Below are positions 36,044 to 44,896 of a stretch of 64,000 nucleotides of DNA, one piece after another. The DNA is taken from contig NZ_FOWZ01000004.1 of NCBI RefSeq assembly GCF_900115585.1, positions 62,001 through 126,000 of the forward strand, written 5' to 3'. Each line of letters begins with the position of its first letter. Within the stretch, counting starts at the first letter, position 1. The DNA is from Qipengyuania nanhaisediminis. GTDB taxonomy: Bacteria; Pseudomonadota; Alphaproteobacteria; Sphingomonadales; Sphingomonadaceae. Both the position numbers and the translations under genes were made by a program. The notes beneath the pieces are model-generated. The model was not told the DNA's origin and did not search any database. It saw only the letters and a program-made list of their open reading frames with translations.

Positions 36044-37161
36044 GCGCGCACCATGTGGTCGCGGTGGACGACGGCGGCGCGGGGCGCATAGCCGAGCTTG
36101 TCGGCCTGCTCTTCTTCGCGCAGGCCCACGATCTGGCGGCATTCGGCGGCGCTGTATTCGACGAGGCCCTGACCCAGCCGTTCGCCCTTCGCGCCGTGGA
36201 TCGCCACGAGGTCGCCGCGCTGGAAATCGCCCTCGACCGCCGTGAGACCTGCCGCAAGCAAGCTGGCGCCATTGGCGAGCGCGGCGGTGCAGCCGGGGTC
36301 GACGGTCAGCACACCTGCCGGGGCAAGCCTGCCCGACAACCACGCCTTGCGTGCGCTCTCCTCGCCCTGCGCGGTGAAGAGCGTGCCGGTCCCGCTGTCC
36401 AGTGCCGTGCCGATAGGCGCGTCGTGCGTGCCGTTGACGATAGCGAGGCAGATACCGGCGCGCTCGGCAATGCGCGCAGCCTGAAGCTTCGCCACCATGC
36501 CGCCCGAGCCCATCCCGGAGCCCGATTCCGTGCTCGCCATGGCGATGACTTCGGGTGAAACGCCCTCGACCTTTTCGATCAGCTGCGCGCCATCTTCGCT
36601 CGGGTGGCGGTCGTAGAGCCCGTCGACGTCGGAGAGCAGCAGGACCGCATCCCCGCCCGCAGCCTGCGCCACGCGGGCGGCCAGCCGGTCGTTGTCGCCG
36701 AACCGGATTTCTTCGGTCGCCACGCTGTCGTTCTCGTTGACCACCGGCACCGCGCCGGTTTCGACGAGCCGCTGCAGCGTTGCGGAGGCATTGAGATAGC
36801 GCCTGCGATCCTCGAGATCGCCCAGCGTCACCAGCATTTGCGCGGCGAGCATTCCACGGTCCGCCAGCGCCTCTCCCCAGACCCGCGCCAGTTCGACCTG
36901 CCCGACCGATGCCGCCGCCTGTGCGTCGGCAAGGCTTGCGCGGCCACCCTTCGGCAGGCCCAAGCGTGCGGCACCCAGCGCAATTGCGCCGGAGGACACG
37001 ACGATGATCTCGGTGCCTGCCTCCCTCAGTTCAGCCAGTTCACCCGCCAGTGTGGCCAGCCAGTCGCGCCGCGCTTCGCCGTTTTCGATCAGCAGGGCCG
37101 AGCCGACCTTGACGATCAGCCGCTTGGCGGAACGGATATCGGCGAGGGAGGCTATGGCCAT
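36040..37161 (-). CDS. proB: Glutamate 5-kinase
   Basis: 373 residues. ProB phosphorylates glutamate in the first step of proline synthesis. The amino-acid kinase domain (about 10-255) has VKVGSALL, VSSGAIALGAARLG and VVNENDSV, and a C-terminal PUA domain (about 275-360) is present as in E. coli ProB. Feedback inhibition by proline is expected. It lies seven bases downstream of obgE, an arrangement common in bacteria. proA is not in the window. Confidence 0.96.
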   Translation of the reverse strand: MAIASLADIRSAKRLIVKVGSALLIENGEARRDWLATLAGELAELREAGTEIIVVSSGAIALGAARLGLPKGGRASLADAQAAASVGQVELARVWGEALADRGMLAAQMLVTLGDLEDRRRYLNASATLQRLVETGAVPVVNENDSVATEEIRFGDNDRLAARVAQAAGGDAVLLLSDVDGLYDRHPSEDGAQLIEKVEGVSPEVIAMASTESGSGMGSGGMVAKLQAARIAERAGICLAIVNGTHDAPIGTALDSGTGTLFTAQGEESARKAWLSGRLAPAGVLTVDPGCTAALANGASLLAAGLTAVEGDFQRGDLVAIHGAKGERLGQGLVEYSAAECRQIVGLREEEQADKLGYAPRAAVVHRDHMVRA

Positions 37162-37168
37162 CGCGCGG

Positions 37169-38239
<1,071 letters not shown>

Positions 38240-38342
38240 CTAATCGTTTTTCCCGCCGATGGCGAGTATTGGTGGACCCCTAGCTGGGCGCCCTGCCGAA
38301 TTGTCTTTGCGCCGCGCCACTTTCGCACCTACTCCGGCGCTC

Positions 38343-38612
38343 ATGCAGTTCGACGATCTCATGCGCCGCTATTTCGTTTCCACGGATCTGACCGAAGTAA
38401 CTCCGGCAGGCTTGGAGGCGGGCATAGAACGCTGCCGCGTGGACCTCGGCCTCGAAACGGACCCGGGCAAACGGTTTGCCCTGTGGTCGTTGCTCTTCAT
38501 GCTGGGCGCAGCGCCCGATCTCGACGTGGCATTCGAAAACGAGGACGAGCGCGAAGCCGCCCGCAACTTCATGGACCTGATGGCCGCAAGCGAGGCTGAA
38601 AGCGAAGGTTGA
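38343..38612 (+). CDS. Small conserved protein of unknown function
   Basis: 89 residues beginning MQFDDLMRRYFVSTDLTEV, predicted all-helical and acidic, without signal peptide or membrane segment. The family is not recognised. It is divergent from obgE (112 bases apart) and ends nine bases before the 3' end of the convergent tRNA-Thr gene. The start was chosen for its compact fold; an upstream ATG (38259) would add 28 unlikely residues. Confidence 0.65.
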   Translation: MQFDDLMRRYFVSTDLTEVTPAGLEAGIERCRVDLGLETDPGKRFALWSLLFMLGAAPDLDVAFENEDEREAARNFMDLMAASEAESEG

Positions 38613-38621
38613 GGGGGCGGG

Positions 38622-38697
<76 letters not shown>

Positions 38698-38726
38698 CTG
38701 TTCACCCAACGACGCGCGCCTTTGGG

Positions 38727-39614
38727 CTAAAATGCGCCGAAGGTCCAGCCCTCTGTGCGTGCAATCTCATCCGTAAGTCCTCGCGGCGCCCAGCGTTCCC
38801 GTTCTCCTGCAACTTTGCGTAGCCACGCCGCGGTCAGCAGCGCGTCGGACGCGTGGTCGTCGATTGCACCGCTGCCGGATACCGCAGGCGACCCGAGGAC
38901 GGTGAGCGCTGTATTCAACTCCTCGACCGTGCGCATCTTTGCTCGCCCTGCGCTGCGGCCAGCCTCAAGCGCGGCGAGGCTGGTGTAGATCTCGACCAGA
39001 GCCGAACCGGAGGGGGGTAGCGGGTCGACCGGCCACACGGGCAGGCGTCCGCGCAGCTGGTGCAGCATCCGCATGCCGGTGAGGCTGGATTTGCCGACCT
39101 GCGCCGCGCCGACGAGGTTGAAGTTCGAATAGGGTTTGCAGCCCATGCTGGCCTGCACTTGCTCGGTCACGCGAAAGCGCCCGCGCCGGTGGTCGGCATT
39201 GTCGCAGAAGAAGTGTGCGCCGGTATCGCTGCCATCGCGGAAATAGGGACGGTAGGACGGGTGATCGACAAAGGCCTGTGCGCCGAGGTTCGCTTCATGC
39301 GAGCAGATGTCGTCGATCAGCGCCCACAGGGCAGGCGCGTGAGGGAGGAGCACGTCGTTCGCAGGAAAGAACGCGCCGCAATCGGCGTGGGGGAGGGAGA
39401 TGCCGAGATCCACCCCGACCAGCGTGTCGTCCGGCAGATCGTCGCGCAGGATGACGAGCACGTCTTCGCGGCCCCAGCCTTTTCCCCGCTCGACCAGTAC
39501 CGGCGGGCCGCCTCCCGCATCGGCGATGGCGACGGCAATGCCTTTCTGCTTCGCCCCTTTCGCACCCGACCAGTCGATCGCCACGAAATGGTCGAAGCGG
39601 TCAGTCACGTTCAC
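38727..39614 (-). CDS. RNase H-fold protein, DUF429-like
   Basis: 295 residues, starting with GTG at 39614 (another GTG at 39608 is possible). Three acidic motifs typical of an RNase H fold are visible: FVAIDWSGAKG (about residues 10-20), LVGVDLGISLPHA (about 65-77) and IDDHASDALLTAAWL (about 255-270). DUF429-type proteins share this pattern and are predicted nucleases. No partner identifies a role. Its start overlaps the rarA stop by 14 bases, so the two are coupled and a link to DNA repair or replication is possible. Confidence 0.7.
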   Translation of the reverse strand: MNVTDRFDHFVAIDWSGAKGAKQKGIAVAIADAGGGPPVLVERGKGWGREDVLVILRDDLPDDTLVGVDLGISLPHADCGAFFPANDVLLPHAPALWALIDDICSHEANLGAQAFVDHPSYRPYFRDGSDTGAHFFCDNADHRRGRFRVTEQVQASMGCKPYSNFNLVGAAQVGKSSLTGMRMLHQLRGRLPVWPVDPLPPSGSALVEIYTSLAALEAGRSAGRAKMRTVEELNTALTVLGSPAVSGSGAIDDHASDALLTAAWLRKVAGERERWAPRGLTDEIARTEGWTFGAF

Positions 39615-40917
39615 GCCGCAGCTTGTCCCAGTAGTCGAGGCGCTTCTTCACCTCGCGCTCGAACCCGCGCTCTACCGGCTGGTAATAGCTTTGCGGCTCC
39701 ATCTCTTCGGGCCAGTAATTGTCGCCCGAAAATCCGTCTTCTGCATCGTGGTCGTAGCTATAGCCCGAACCGTAGCCGATATCCTTCATCAGCTTGGTGG
39801 GCGCGTTGAGGATGTTCTGCGGCGGCATAAGGCTGCCGGTTTCCTTGGCGCTCTTGAACGAGGATTTCTGCGCCTTGTAGACCGCATTCGACTTGGGCGC
39901 GGTGGCGAGATAGGTGCAGGCCTGCACCAGCGCGAGTTCGCCTTCCGGACTGCCGAGAAACTCGTAAGCGTCCTTCGCCGCCATGCATTGGACCAGCGCC
40001 TGCGGGTCGGCCATGCCGATGTCTTCCACCGCCATGCGGACAAGCCGGCGGGCGAGGAAGCGCGGCTCCTCGCCAGCCGTCAGCATGCGCGCGAGGTAAT
40101 AGAGGCTGGCCTGCACATCGCTGCCGCGCACCGCCTTGTGGAGCGCGGAAATGAGGTTGTAATGGCCCTCACGGTCCTTGTCGTAGACCGCGACACGCCG
40201 CTGGAGGAACTTGCCGAGTGCCGCCGGATCGAGCGGTTCGTCTATCTTCGCATTGTATAGCGTTTCCGCCTGGTTGAGCAGGAAGCGCCCGTCGCCATCG
40301 GCGCTCGCCACCAATGCATCGCGCGCTTCTTCCGTCAGGGGAAGGGGGCCTTCAAGCTCCTCTGCCCGGTCGAGCAACTGGCCGAGCGCTTCGCGGTCGA
40401 GGCGCTGGAGGATCAATACCTGCGCGCGGCTGAGCAGTGCGGCGTTAAGCGCAAAGCTGGGGTTTTCCGTCGTCGCGCCGACCAGCGTCACCGTGCCGCG
40501 TTCGACGAAGGGCAGAAAGCCGTCTTGCTGGGCGCGGTTGAAGCGGTGGATCTCGTCAACGAACAGCAGCGTGCGCTGACCGGCCTCGGCAGCCTTGTCT
40601 GCGGCGGCGAAGGCTTTCTTAAGGTCGGCCACGCCGGAGAACACTGCACTGACGCTTTCGAAGCGCATCCCCACGCTGTCGGCCAGCAGGCGCGCGATGG
40701 TCGTCTTGCCCGTGCCGGGAGGGCCCCAGAGGATCATGCTGGAGAGACGCCCGGCCGCGACCATGCGGCCGATCGCTCCTTCCGGGCCGGTCAGATGGTC
40801 CTGCCCGATAACCTCGGCGAGGGAAACGGGACGCAGCCGGTCGGCGAGCGGCGCATCTTCGCGCACGCCCACGCTCGCGGGGCTCTGGGGGAGATCTTCG
40901 GGAAACAGGTCGGCCAT
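39601..40917 (-). CDS. rarA: Replication-associated recombination protein A (RarA/MgsA AAA ATPase)
   Basis: 438 residues. A clamp-loader-like ATPase acting at stalled forks. Walker A GPPGTGKTTIAR lies near residue 58, Walker B LLFVDEIHRFNRAQQD follows, and the C-terminal tetramerisation region includes DIGYGSGYSYDHDAEDGFSG and NYWPEEMEPQSYYQP. The ATG at 40917 gives MADLFPED, the usual N-terminus; a GTG at 40929 is an alternative. It is divergent from the padR-like gene. Confidence 0.95.
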   Translation of the reverse strand: MADLFPEDLPQSPASVGVREDAPLADRLRPVSLAEVIGQDHLTGPEGAIGRMVAAGRLSSMILWGPPGTGKTTIARLLADSVGMRFESVSAVFSGVADLKKAFAAADKAAEAGQRTLLFVDEIHRFNRAQQDGFLPFVERGTVTLVGATTENPSFALNAALLSRAQVLILQRLDREALGQLLDRAEELEGPLPLTEEARDALVASADGDGRFLLNQAETLYNAKIDEPLDPAALGKFLQRRVAVYDKDREGHYNLISALHKAVRGSDVQASLYYLARMLTAGEEPRFLARRLVRMAVEDIGMADPQALVQCMAAKDAYEFLGSPEGELALVQACTYLATAPKSNAVYKAQKSSFKSAKETGSLMPPQNILNAPTKLMKDIGYGSGYSYDHDAEDGFSGDNYWPEEMEPQSYYQPVERGFEREVKKRLDYWDKLRRERD

Positions 40918-40979
40918 TGATCGGATCACATAGTGCGTTCGCCGACAAATTGCAGGGGGCGCTTGCGAGTAGGGTAATA

Positions 40980-41000
40980 AGATATATCTTCGTAATATCT
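40980..41000. promoter_or_regulatory. Candidate PadR operator
   Basis: AGATAT (40980-40985) and ATATCT (40995-41000) form an inverted repeat with a nine-base spacer, and the first half is itself the start of a perfect palindrome AGATATATCT. It sits just upstream of the ribosome-binding site of the padR-like gene, where autorepression sites of PadR proteins are usual. The same region contains the rarA promoter on the other strand. Confidence 0.5.
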
Positions 41001-41015
41001 AAGAGGAGATTCGAT

Positions 41016-41777
41016 ATGACTTGCAGCGGTGATCGTGACGAGCCGGTGGAAGGCGACATTCCCGAGCGGCCCGAAGGCGAAGATTTCGATGTTGAGGTGG
41101 AGATCGACGTGGATGTCGATCCCGATGCCGACGGCAGCTTCACCCGGACCTATGGCGCTTCGGGAGTATTCGGACCCGACGGCATTTTCGGCCGTCGCGG
41201 CCCATTCGGCCCCGATGGACCTTTTGGCCCGAACGGTCCGTTCGGCCCGCGCGGCCCCTTTGGCGAGGGCGGAGGAAAATCGGGCCGCAAGCACAGGTCG
41301 CGGCGTCGCCGGATGTTCGCGAGCGGCGAGCTGCGCCTTTTGCTTTTGCATCTGATCGCGGAAGAGCCGCGTCACGGCTACGAGCTGATCAAGGCCGTCG
41401 AAGAAATGACTGGCAGTACCTATTCGCCAAGCCCCGGGACGGTCTATCCGACCCTATCCCTGCTGCAGGATGAAGGCCTGATCCGCGAAGTCGATGGCGA
41501 CGAAGCGCGAAGGGCCTATGGCGCGACCGAGAAGGGCCGCGGCGAACTGGCCGACCGCAAAGACGAGATCGAAACGCTCATCGGCCGGATCGAAGGCCAG
41601 CGCAGGCACCGCGCGAAGTCGGACAAGGCCTTTGCTACGCCCGAAATGTTCCGTGCGGTCGGCAATCTCGCAACCGTGCTGAAAAACCGCGCCAAGAGCG
41701 GCCAGCTGGACGAGGATACCATGCGGGAGATCGTCGACTTGGTGGACGAGCTGGCGAAGAAGATCGAACGCCTTTGA
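41016..41777 (+). CDS. PadR-family regulator with acidic and collagen-like N-terminal extension
   Basis: 253 residues. Residues 1-45 are strongly acidic. Residues about 52-84 consist of repeated GPFGPxG units (FGPDG, FGRRG, FGPDG, FGPNG, FGPRG, FGEGG), and residues 88-99 are a Lys/Arg cluster. The PadR winged helix runs from about 104 to 180 (ELRLLLLHLIAEEPRHGYEL, PSPGTVYPTLSLLQDEGLI), followed by a helical dimerisation tail. The start is set by AAGAGGAGA before the ATG. It probably represses its own transcription via the adjacent palindrome; the target genes are unknown. Confidence 0.88.
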   Translation: MTCSGDRDEPVEGDIPERPEGEDFDVEVEIDVDVDPDADGSFTRTYGASGVFGPDGIFGRRGPFGPDGPFGPNGPFGPRGPFGEGGGKSGRKHRSRRRRMFASGELRLLLLHLIAEEPRHGYELIKAVEEMTGSTYSPSPGTVYPTLSLLQDEGLIREVDGDEARRAYGATEKGRGELADRKDEIETLIGRIEGQRRHRAKSDKAFATPEMFRAVGNLATVLKNRAKSGQLDEDTMREIVDLVDELAKKIERL

Positions 41778-41851
41778 TCTGCCTCAATCTTGCGTCTTTC
41801 GGGCCCGGCGCTAGTCTGGTGGCCGAGGGACGCGAGAGGGAGGATTATCAA

Positions 41852-42289
41852 ATGGATAGTGCGACTAAGGAACCCTGGCACCTATGGGTGGTCGGGATCG
41901 TGACGCTGTTGTGGAACGGCTTCGGCGCGAACGATTACACGCAGACACAGCTGCGCAATATGGATTACCTCAATTTCATGGGGTACCCGCAGGCGGGCAT
42001 CGATTATCTCGACCAGTTTCCCGCCTGGGCGGAAGCCGGATGGGCACTGGGCGTATGGGGCGCCGTGATGGGATCGGTCCTGCTCTTGCTGCGCAGCCGC
42101 TTCGCCATCTGGTCCTTCGTCATCTCGCTCATCGGGATTGCGCTGACGACTGTTTACGAAGCAGGGGCGGATATGCCTGCCGAACTGGCTGAAATGCAGC
42201 CCGGCTGGTTCCCGGTCCTGTTGTGGGGCCTTGCCACCTTCCAGCTCTGGTATGCCTGGTCGATGAAGAAGAAGGGTGTCCTGCGCTAG
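41852..42289 (+). CDS. Four-helix integral membrane protein, unknown family
   Basis: 145 residues with about four membrane helices (near residues 11-27, 63-80, 86-105 and 118-135). It begins MDSATKEPWHLWVVGIVTLLWN and contains YPQAGIDYLDQFPAWAEAGWALGVWG. Genes of this type are common small sensor or transport-like proteins in sphingomonads; no function is known. A good GGGAGGA precedes the ATG. It follows the padR gene by 74 bases on the same strand and may be its regulated partner, as PadR genes often adjoin membrane proteins. Confidence 0.75.
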   Translation: MDSATKEPWHLWVVGIVTLLWNGFGANDYTQTQLRNMDYLNFMGYPQAGIDYLDQFPAWAEAGWALGVWGAVMGSVLLLLRSRFAIWSFVISLIGIALTTVYEAGADMPAELAEMQPGWFPVLLWGLATFQLWYAWSMKKKGVLR

Positions 42290-42301
42290 GACCAAGCCCT
42301 G

Positions 42302-43471
42302 TTATGCGGCTGTGCGCGAGGCGTGCAGCCGCAGATAGGTATCGACCACCGCCTGGTTGATTGCGTCCCATGAATAGGCGCGCGCGGCTTTTTCGCCATT
42401 CGCGCCATGGGCGAGCCGCAGGGCATCGTCGGTGCAATAGGGCGCCAGCGCCTCGGCGCAGCCTTTCGAGAACGCATCGGTCTTGCTCGGCGGGACGAGT
42501 TGTCCGGTTTCGCCCGGCGTGACGAGGCTGGCGGCACCCGTTGCCCCGGCGGCGACTACCGGCAGACCGCAAGCCATCGCTTCCAGCGTCACATTGCCGA
42601 AAGTCTCGGTGATCGAGGGATTGAAGAAGATGTCCCCGCTGGCGAGCGCACGGCCAAGGTCCTTGCCGGTCTGGAAGCCCACGAATGTGCCGCCGGGCAG
42701 GGCTTTTTCGAACCAGCCGCGCGCCGGACCGTCACCGATGACCAGCACCTTGTGCGGCACCTGCATCCGCCGCAATTCGACGATGGTGTCGGCAAAGACG
42801 TCGAGACCTTTTTCCATGACCAGCCGGCCAAGGAAGACGATAGCCACATCGTCGTCCGCAAGGCCGTTGGCGCGGCGCCATTCCATGTCGCGGCTGGAGG
42901 GATCGAAAATTTCGCGGTCGACCCCGCGCGACCAAATGGAGATGTCCTCGTGCATCTCCTGTGCTTTCAATTCGGCGATCTGGCTCTCCGACGGCGCGAC
43001 CAGCGCATCGCAGCGATTATAGAACCGCCGCAGGCCCGCCTCGACGACAGGTTCCAGGAAGCCGAGGCCGTAATAGCGCGGATAGGTTTCGAACCGCGTG
43101 TGCACGCTGGCGAGCACCGGGATGTCCCGCGCCCGGGCCCATTTCAGCGCCTTGTGCGCCGACGGATCCGGTGAGGACAAGTGCATGACATTGGGCGCGA
43201 AGCGTTCGAGATCGGACTCGACCTTGCTGCCGAGCCGCAGGGGCAGGCGATACTCGCCGCGGCCCTTCACCGGCATGCGCACATTGGGCACGTTGACGAG
43301 ATCCCCGGTCGCTTCGAAATCGGGATTGTCGACCACGGGCGAATAGACACGCAGCTTTGCGCCCTGCCTGAGCAGGTAGTCGGCCAGCCGGTTGAGCGCC
43401 TGGTTCGCCCCGTCGCGGGTGTAGTTGTAGTTCCCGCTGAACAGCGCGATGCGTAGATCCGTAACGTCCAT
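42302..43471 (-). CDS. Family 4 glycosyltransferase
   Basis: 389 residues, GT-B fold. The N-terminal domain begins RIALFSGNYNYTRDGANQALNRL and includes SVHTRFETYPRYYGL. The donor-binding domain has VFLGRLVMEKGLDVF, VIGDGPARGWFEKAL and the SITETFGNVTLEAMACGLPVV loop carrying the E-x7-E motif. The pattern is close to lipid-linked mannosyl- and sulfoquinovosyltransferases (MgtA/SQD2 group), which act on diacylglycerol or phosphatidylinositol at the inner membrane. The specific sugar cannot be assigned. Confidence 0.87.
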   Translation of the reverse strand: MDVTDLRIALFSGNYNYTRDGANQALNRLADYLLRQGAKLRVYSPVVDNPDFEATGDLVNVPNVRMPVKGRGEYRLPLRLGSKVESDLERFAPNVMHLSSPDPSAHKALKWARARDIPVLASVHTRFETYPRYYGLGFLEPVVEAGLRRFYNRCDALVAPSESQIAELKAQEMHEDISIWSRGVDREIFDPSSRDMEWRRANGLADDDVAIVFLGRLVMEKGLDVFADTIVELRRMQVPHKVLVIGDGPARGWFEKALPGGTFVGFQTGKDLGRALASGDIFFNPSITETFGNVTLEAMACGLPVVAAGATGAASLVTPGETGQLVPPSKTDAFSKGCAEALAPYCTDDALRLAHGANGEKAARAYSWDAINQAVVDTYLRLHASRTAA

Positions 43472-43602
43472 CAAGGCGGGCTTTAGGCAAGTGGAACGAT
43501 TTTGGCGAGAGGGCGCTTCATTCAACACAGCCGCCCTTTCCCGACGCATACCTATTTCGCATTGACTCGCCGCACCGCAACATTATTGCCGCCGATGGGC
43601 CA

Positions 43603-43645
43603 CGCGGTCCCAACGCCGCGCGAGCTCTCTGCAAGGAGAGAATAC
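43603..43645 (+). ncRNA. serC leader RNA (cis-regulatory)
   Basis: Two adjacent hairpins lie directly before serC. The first is CGCGG/CCGCG (43603-43607 with 43616-43620). The second is CTCTCT-GCAA-GGAGAG (43625-43640): a six-base-pair stem with one U-G pair and a GCAA tetraloop, whose 3' arm is the serC ribosome-binding site. This fits the published serC motif of alphaproteobacteria, found upstream of serC-serA. It probably controls translation of serC; the ligand or factor is unknown. Confidence 0.75.
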
Positions 43646-44803
43646 ATGACTGCCGAACCGACGCTCAAACCCGAGCGCCCTTTCTTTTCGTCCGGACCAA
43701 CTGCCAAGCACAAGGGCTGGTCCGCTTCCAACCTCAAAACCGAATCGCTCGGACGCTCGCATCGTAGCGCCCTTGGCAAGTCGCGGCTGAAATATGCCAT
43801 CGACCTGTCGAAGGAGATGCTCGGCGTGCCCGAGGATTACCTGGTCGGCATCATGCCGGCATCGGACACCGGCGCGCTGGAATGCGCGATGTGGACGATG
43901 CTGCGCCCCGATCGCCCGGCCACGGTCGCGGCGTGGGAAAGTTTCGGCAACGTCTGGATCCAGGACGCGGTCAAGCAGCTCAAGCTGCCCAAGCTGACCA
44001 CGCTCGACGCCGATTACGGTGAAATCCCCGATCTCGCCTCCATCCCGCAGGAAAACGACGTCGTCTTCACCTGGAACGGCACGACTTCGGGCGCGAAGAT
44101 CCCGAACACCGACTGGCTGGCCGAAGGCCGCGAAGGCGTGACCATCAACGATGCCACCAGCGCCGTTTTCGCGATGGAGATGGACTGGGCCAAGCTCGAT
44201 GCCACGACCTATAGCTGGCAGAAGGTGATGGGCAGCGAAGCCCAGCACGGCATGCTGATCCTCAGCCCCAAGGCCATCGCCCGGATCGAGGAATACGATC
44301 CCCAGTGGCCGCTGCCCAAGCTCTTCCGCCTCAAGAAAGGCGACAAGATCAACCGCGGCATCTTCGAGGGCGCGACGATCAATACGCCGTCTATGCTGGC
44401 GACCGAAGATTACATCGACGCGCTCGAATGGGCGCAGGCGATGGGCGGGCGCAAGGCGATGTTCGAACGCGCCGATGCCAATGCCAAGATCGTGCTCGAC
44501 TGGATCGAGGCGACGCCGTGGCTGCGCAACATGGTCTCCGACCCTGCCAAGCGCACCAACACCGGCGTATGCTTCGTCTTCCAGGGCGACTGGTACGATA
44601 GCCTGTCCGACGAGGACAAAGCCGGCGTGTCCAAGAAGATCGTCAAGCTCCTCGAAGAGCGCGACGTGGGCTATGACTTCAACGGCTATCGCGATGCTCC
44701 GCCGTCCCTGCGCATCTGGTGCGGTGGCACGGTCGAGCAGGAAGACCTGAAGCGTCTCCTGCCCTGGATCGAGTGGGCCTACGAGCAGGTCAAGAACGGC
44801 TGA
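43646..44803 (+). CDS. serC: Phosphoserine aminotransferase
   Basis: 385 residues, class V PLP aminotransferase. It converts 3-phosphohydroxypyruvate to phosphoserine. The PLP lysine is in TYSWQKVMGSEAQHGMLILS and the FSSGPTAKHKGWS start binds substrate. It is the alphaproteobacterial/Methanosarcina-type SerC, longer than the E. coli enzyme (362). It is followed by serA in the same direction, and the leader RNA overlaps its ribosome-binding site. Confidence 0.96.
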   Translation: MTAEPTLKPERPFFSSGPTAKHKGWSASNLKTESLGRSHRSALGKSRLKYAIDLSKEMLGVPEDYLVGIMPASDTGALECAMWTMLRPDRPATVAAWESFGNVWIQDAVKQLKLPKLTTLDADYGEIPDLASIPQENDVVFTWNGTTSGAKIPNTDWLAEGREGVTINDATSAVFAMEMDWAKLDATTYSWQKVMGSEAQHGMLILSPKAIARIEEYDPQWPLPKLFRLKKGDKINRGIFEGATINTPSMLATEDYIDALEWAQAMGGRKAMFERADANAKIVLDWIEATPWLRNMVSDPAKRTNTGVCFVFQGDWYDSLSDEDKAGVSKKIVKLLEERDVGYDFNGYRDAPPSLRIWCGGTVEQEDLKRLLPWIEWAYEQVKNG

Positions 44804-44810
44804 TCCGGCT

Positions 44811-44874
44811 GGCGGCCCCAACAGAACGGGCCGCCGCCTTCCCCCCTATAATTACTGCCCGGTGCAAAGCCGGG
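44811..44874 (+). other. serC-serA intergenic hairpins
   Basis: Two stems occupy most of the 93-base gap: GGCGGCCC/GGGCCGCC (44811-44818 with 44828-44835, loop 9) and CCCGG/CCGGG (44858-44862 with 44870-44874, loop 7). Neither is followed by a T tract. They may stop 3' exonucleases or partly attenuate serA. Between them a TATAAT-like sequence (44847-44852) might be an internal promoter for serA. Confidence 0.45.
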
Positions 44875-44896
44875 AAAACGACAGGAATATTCCGTC

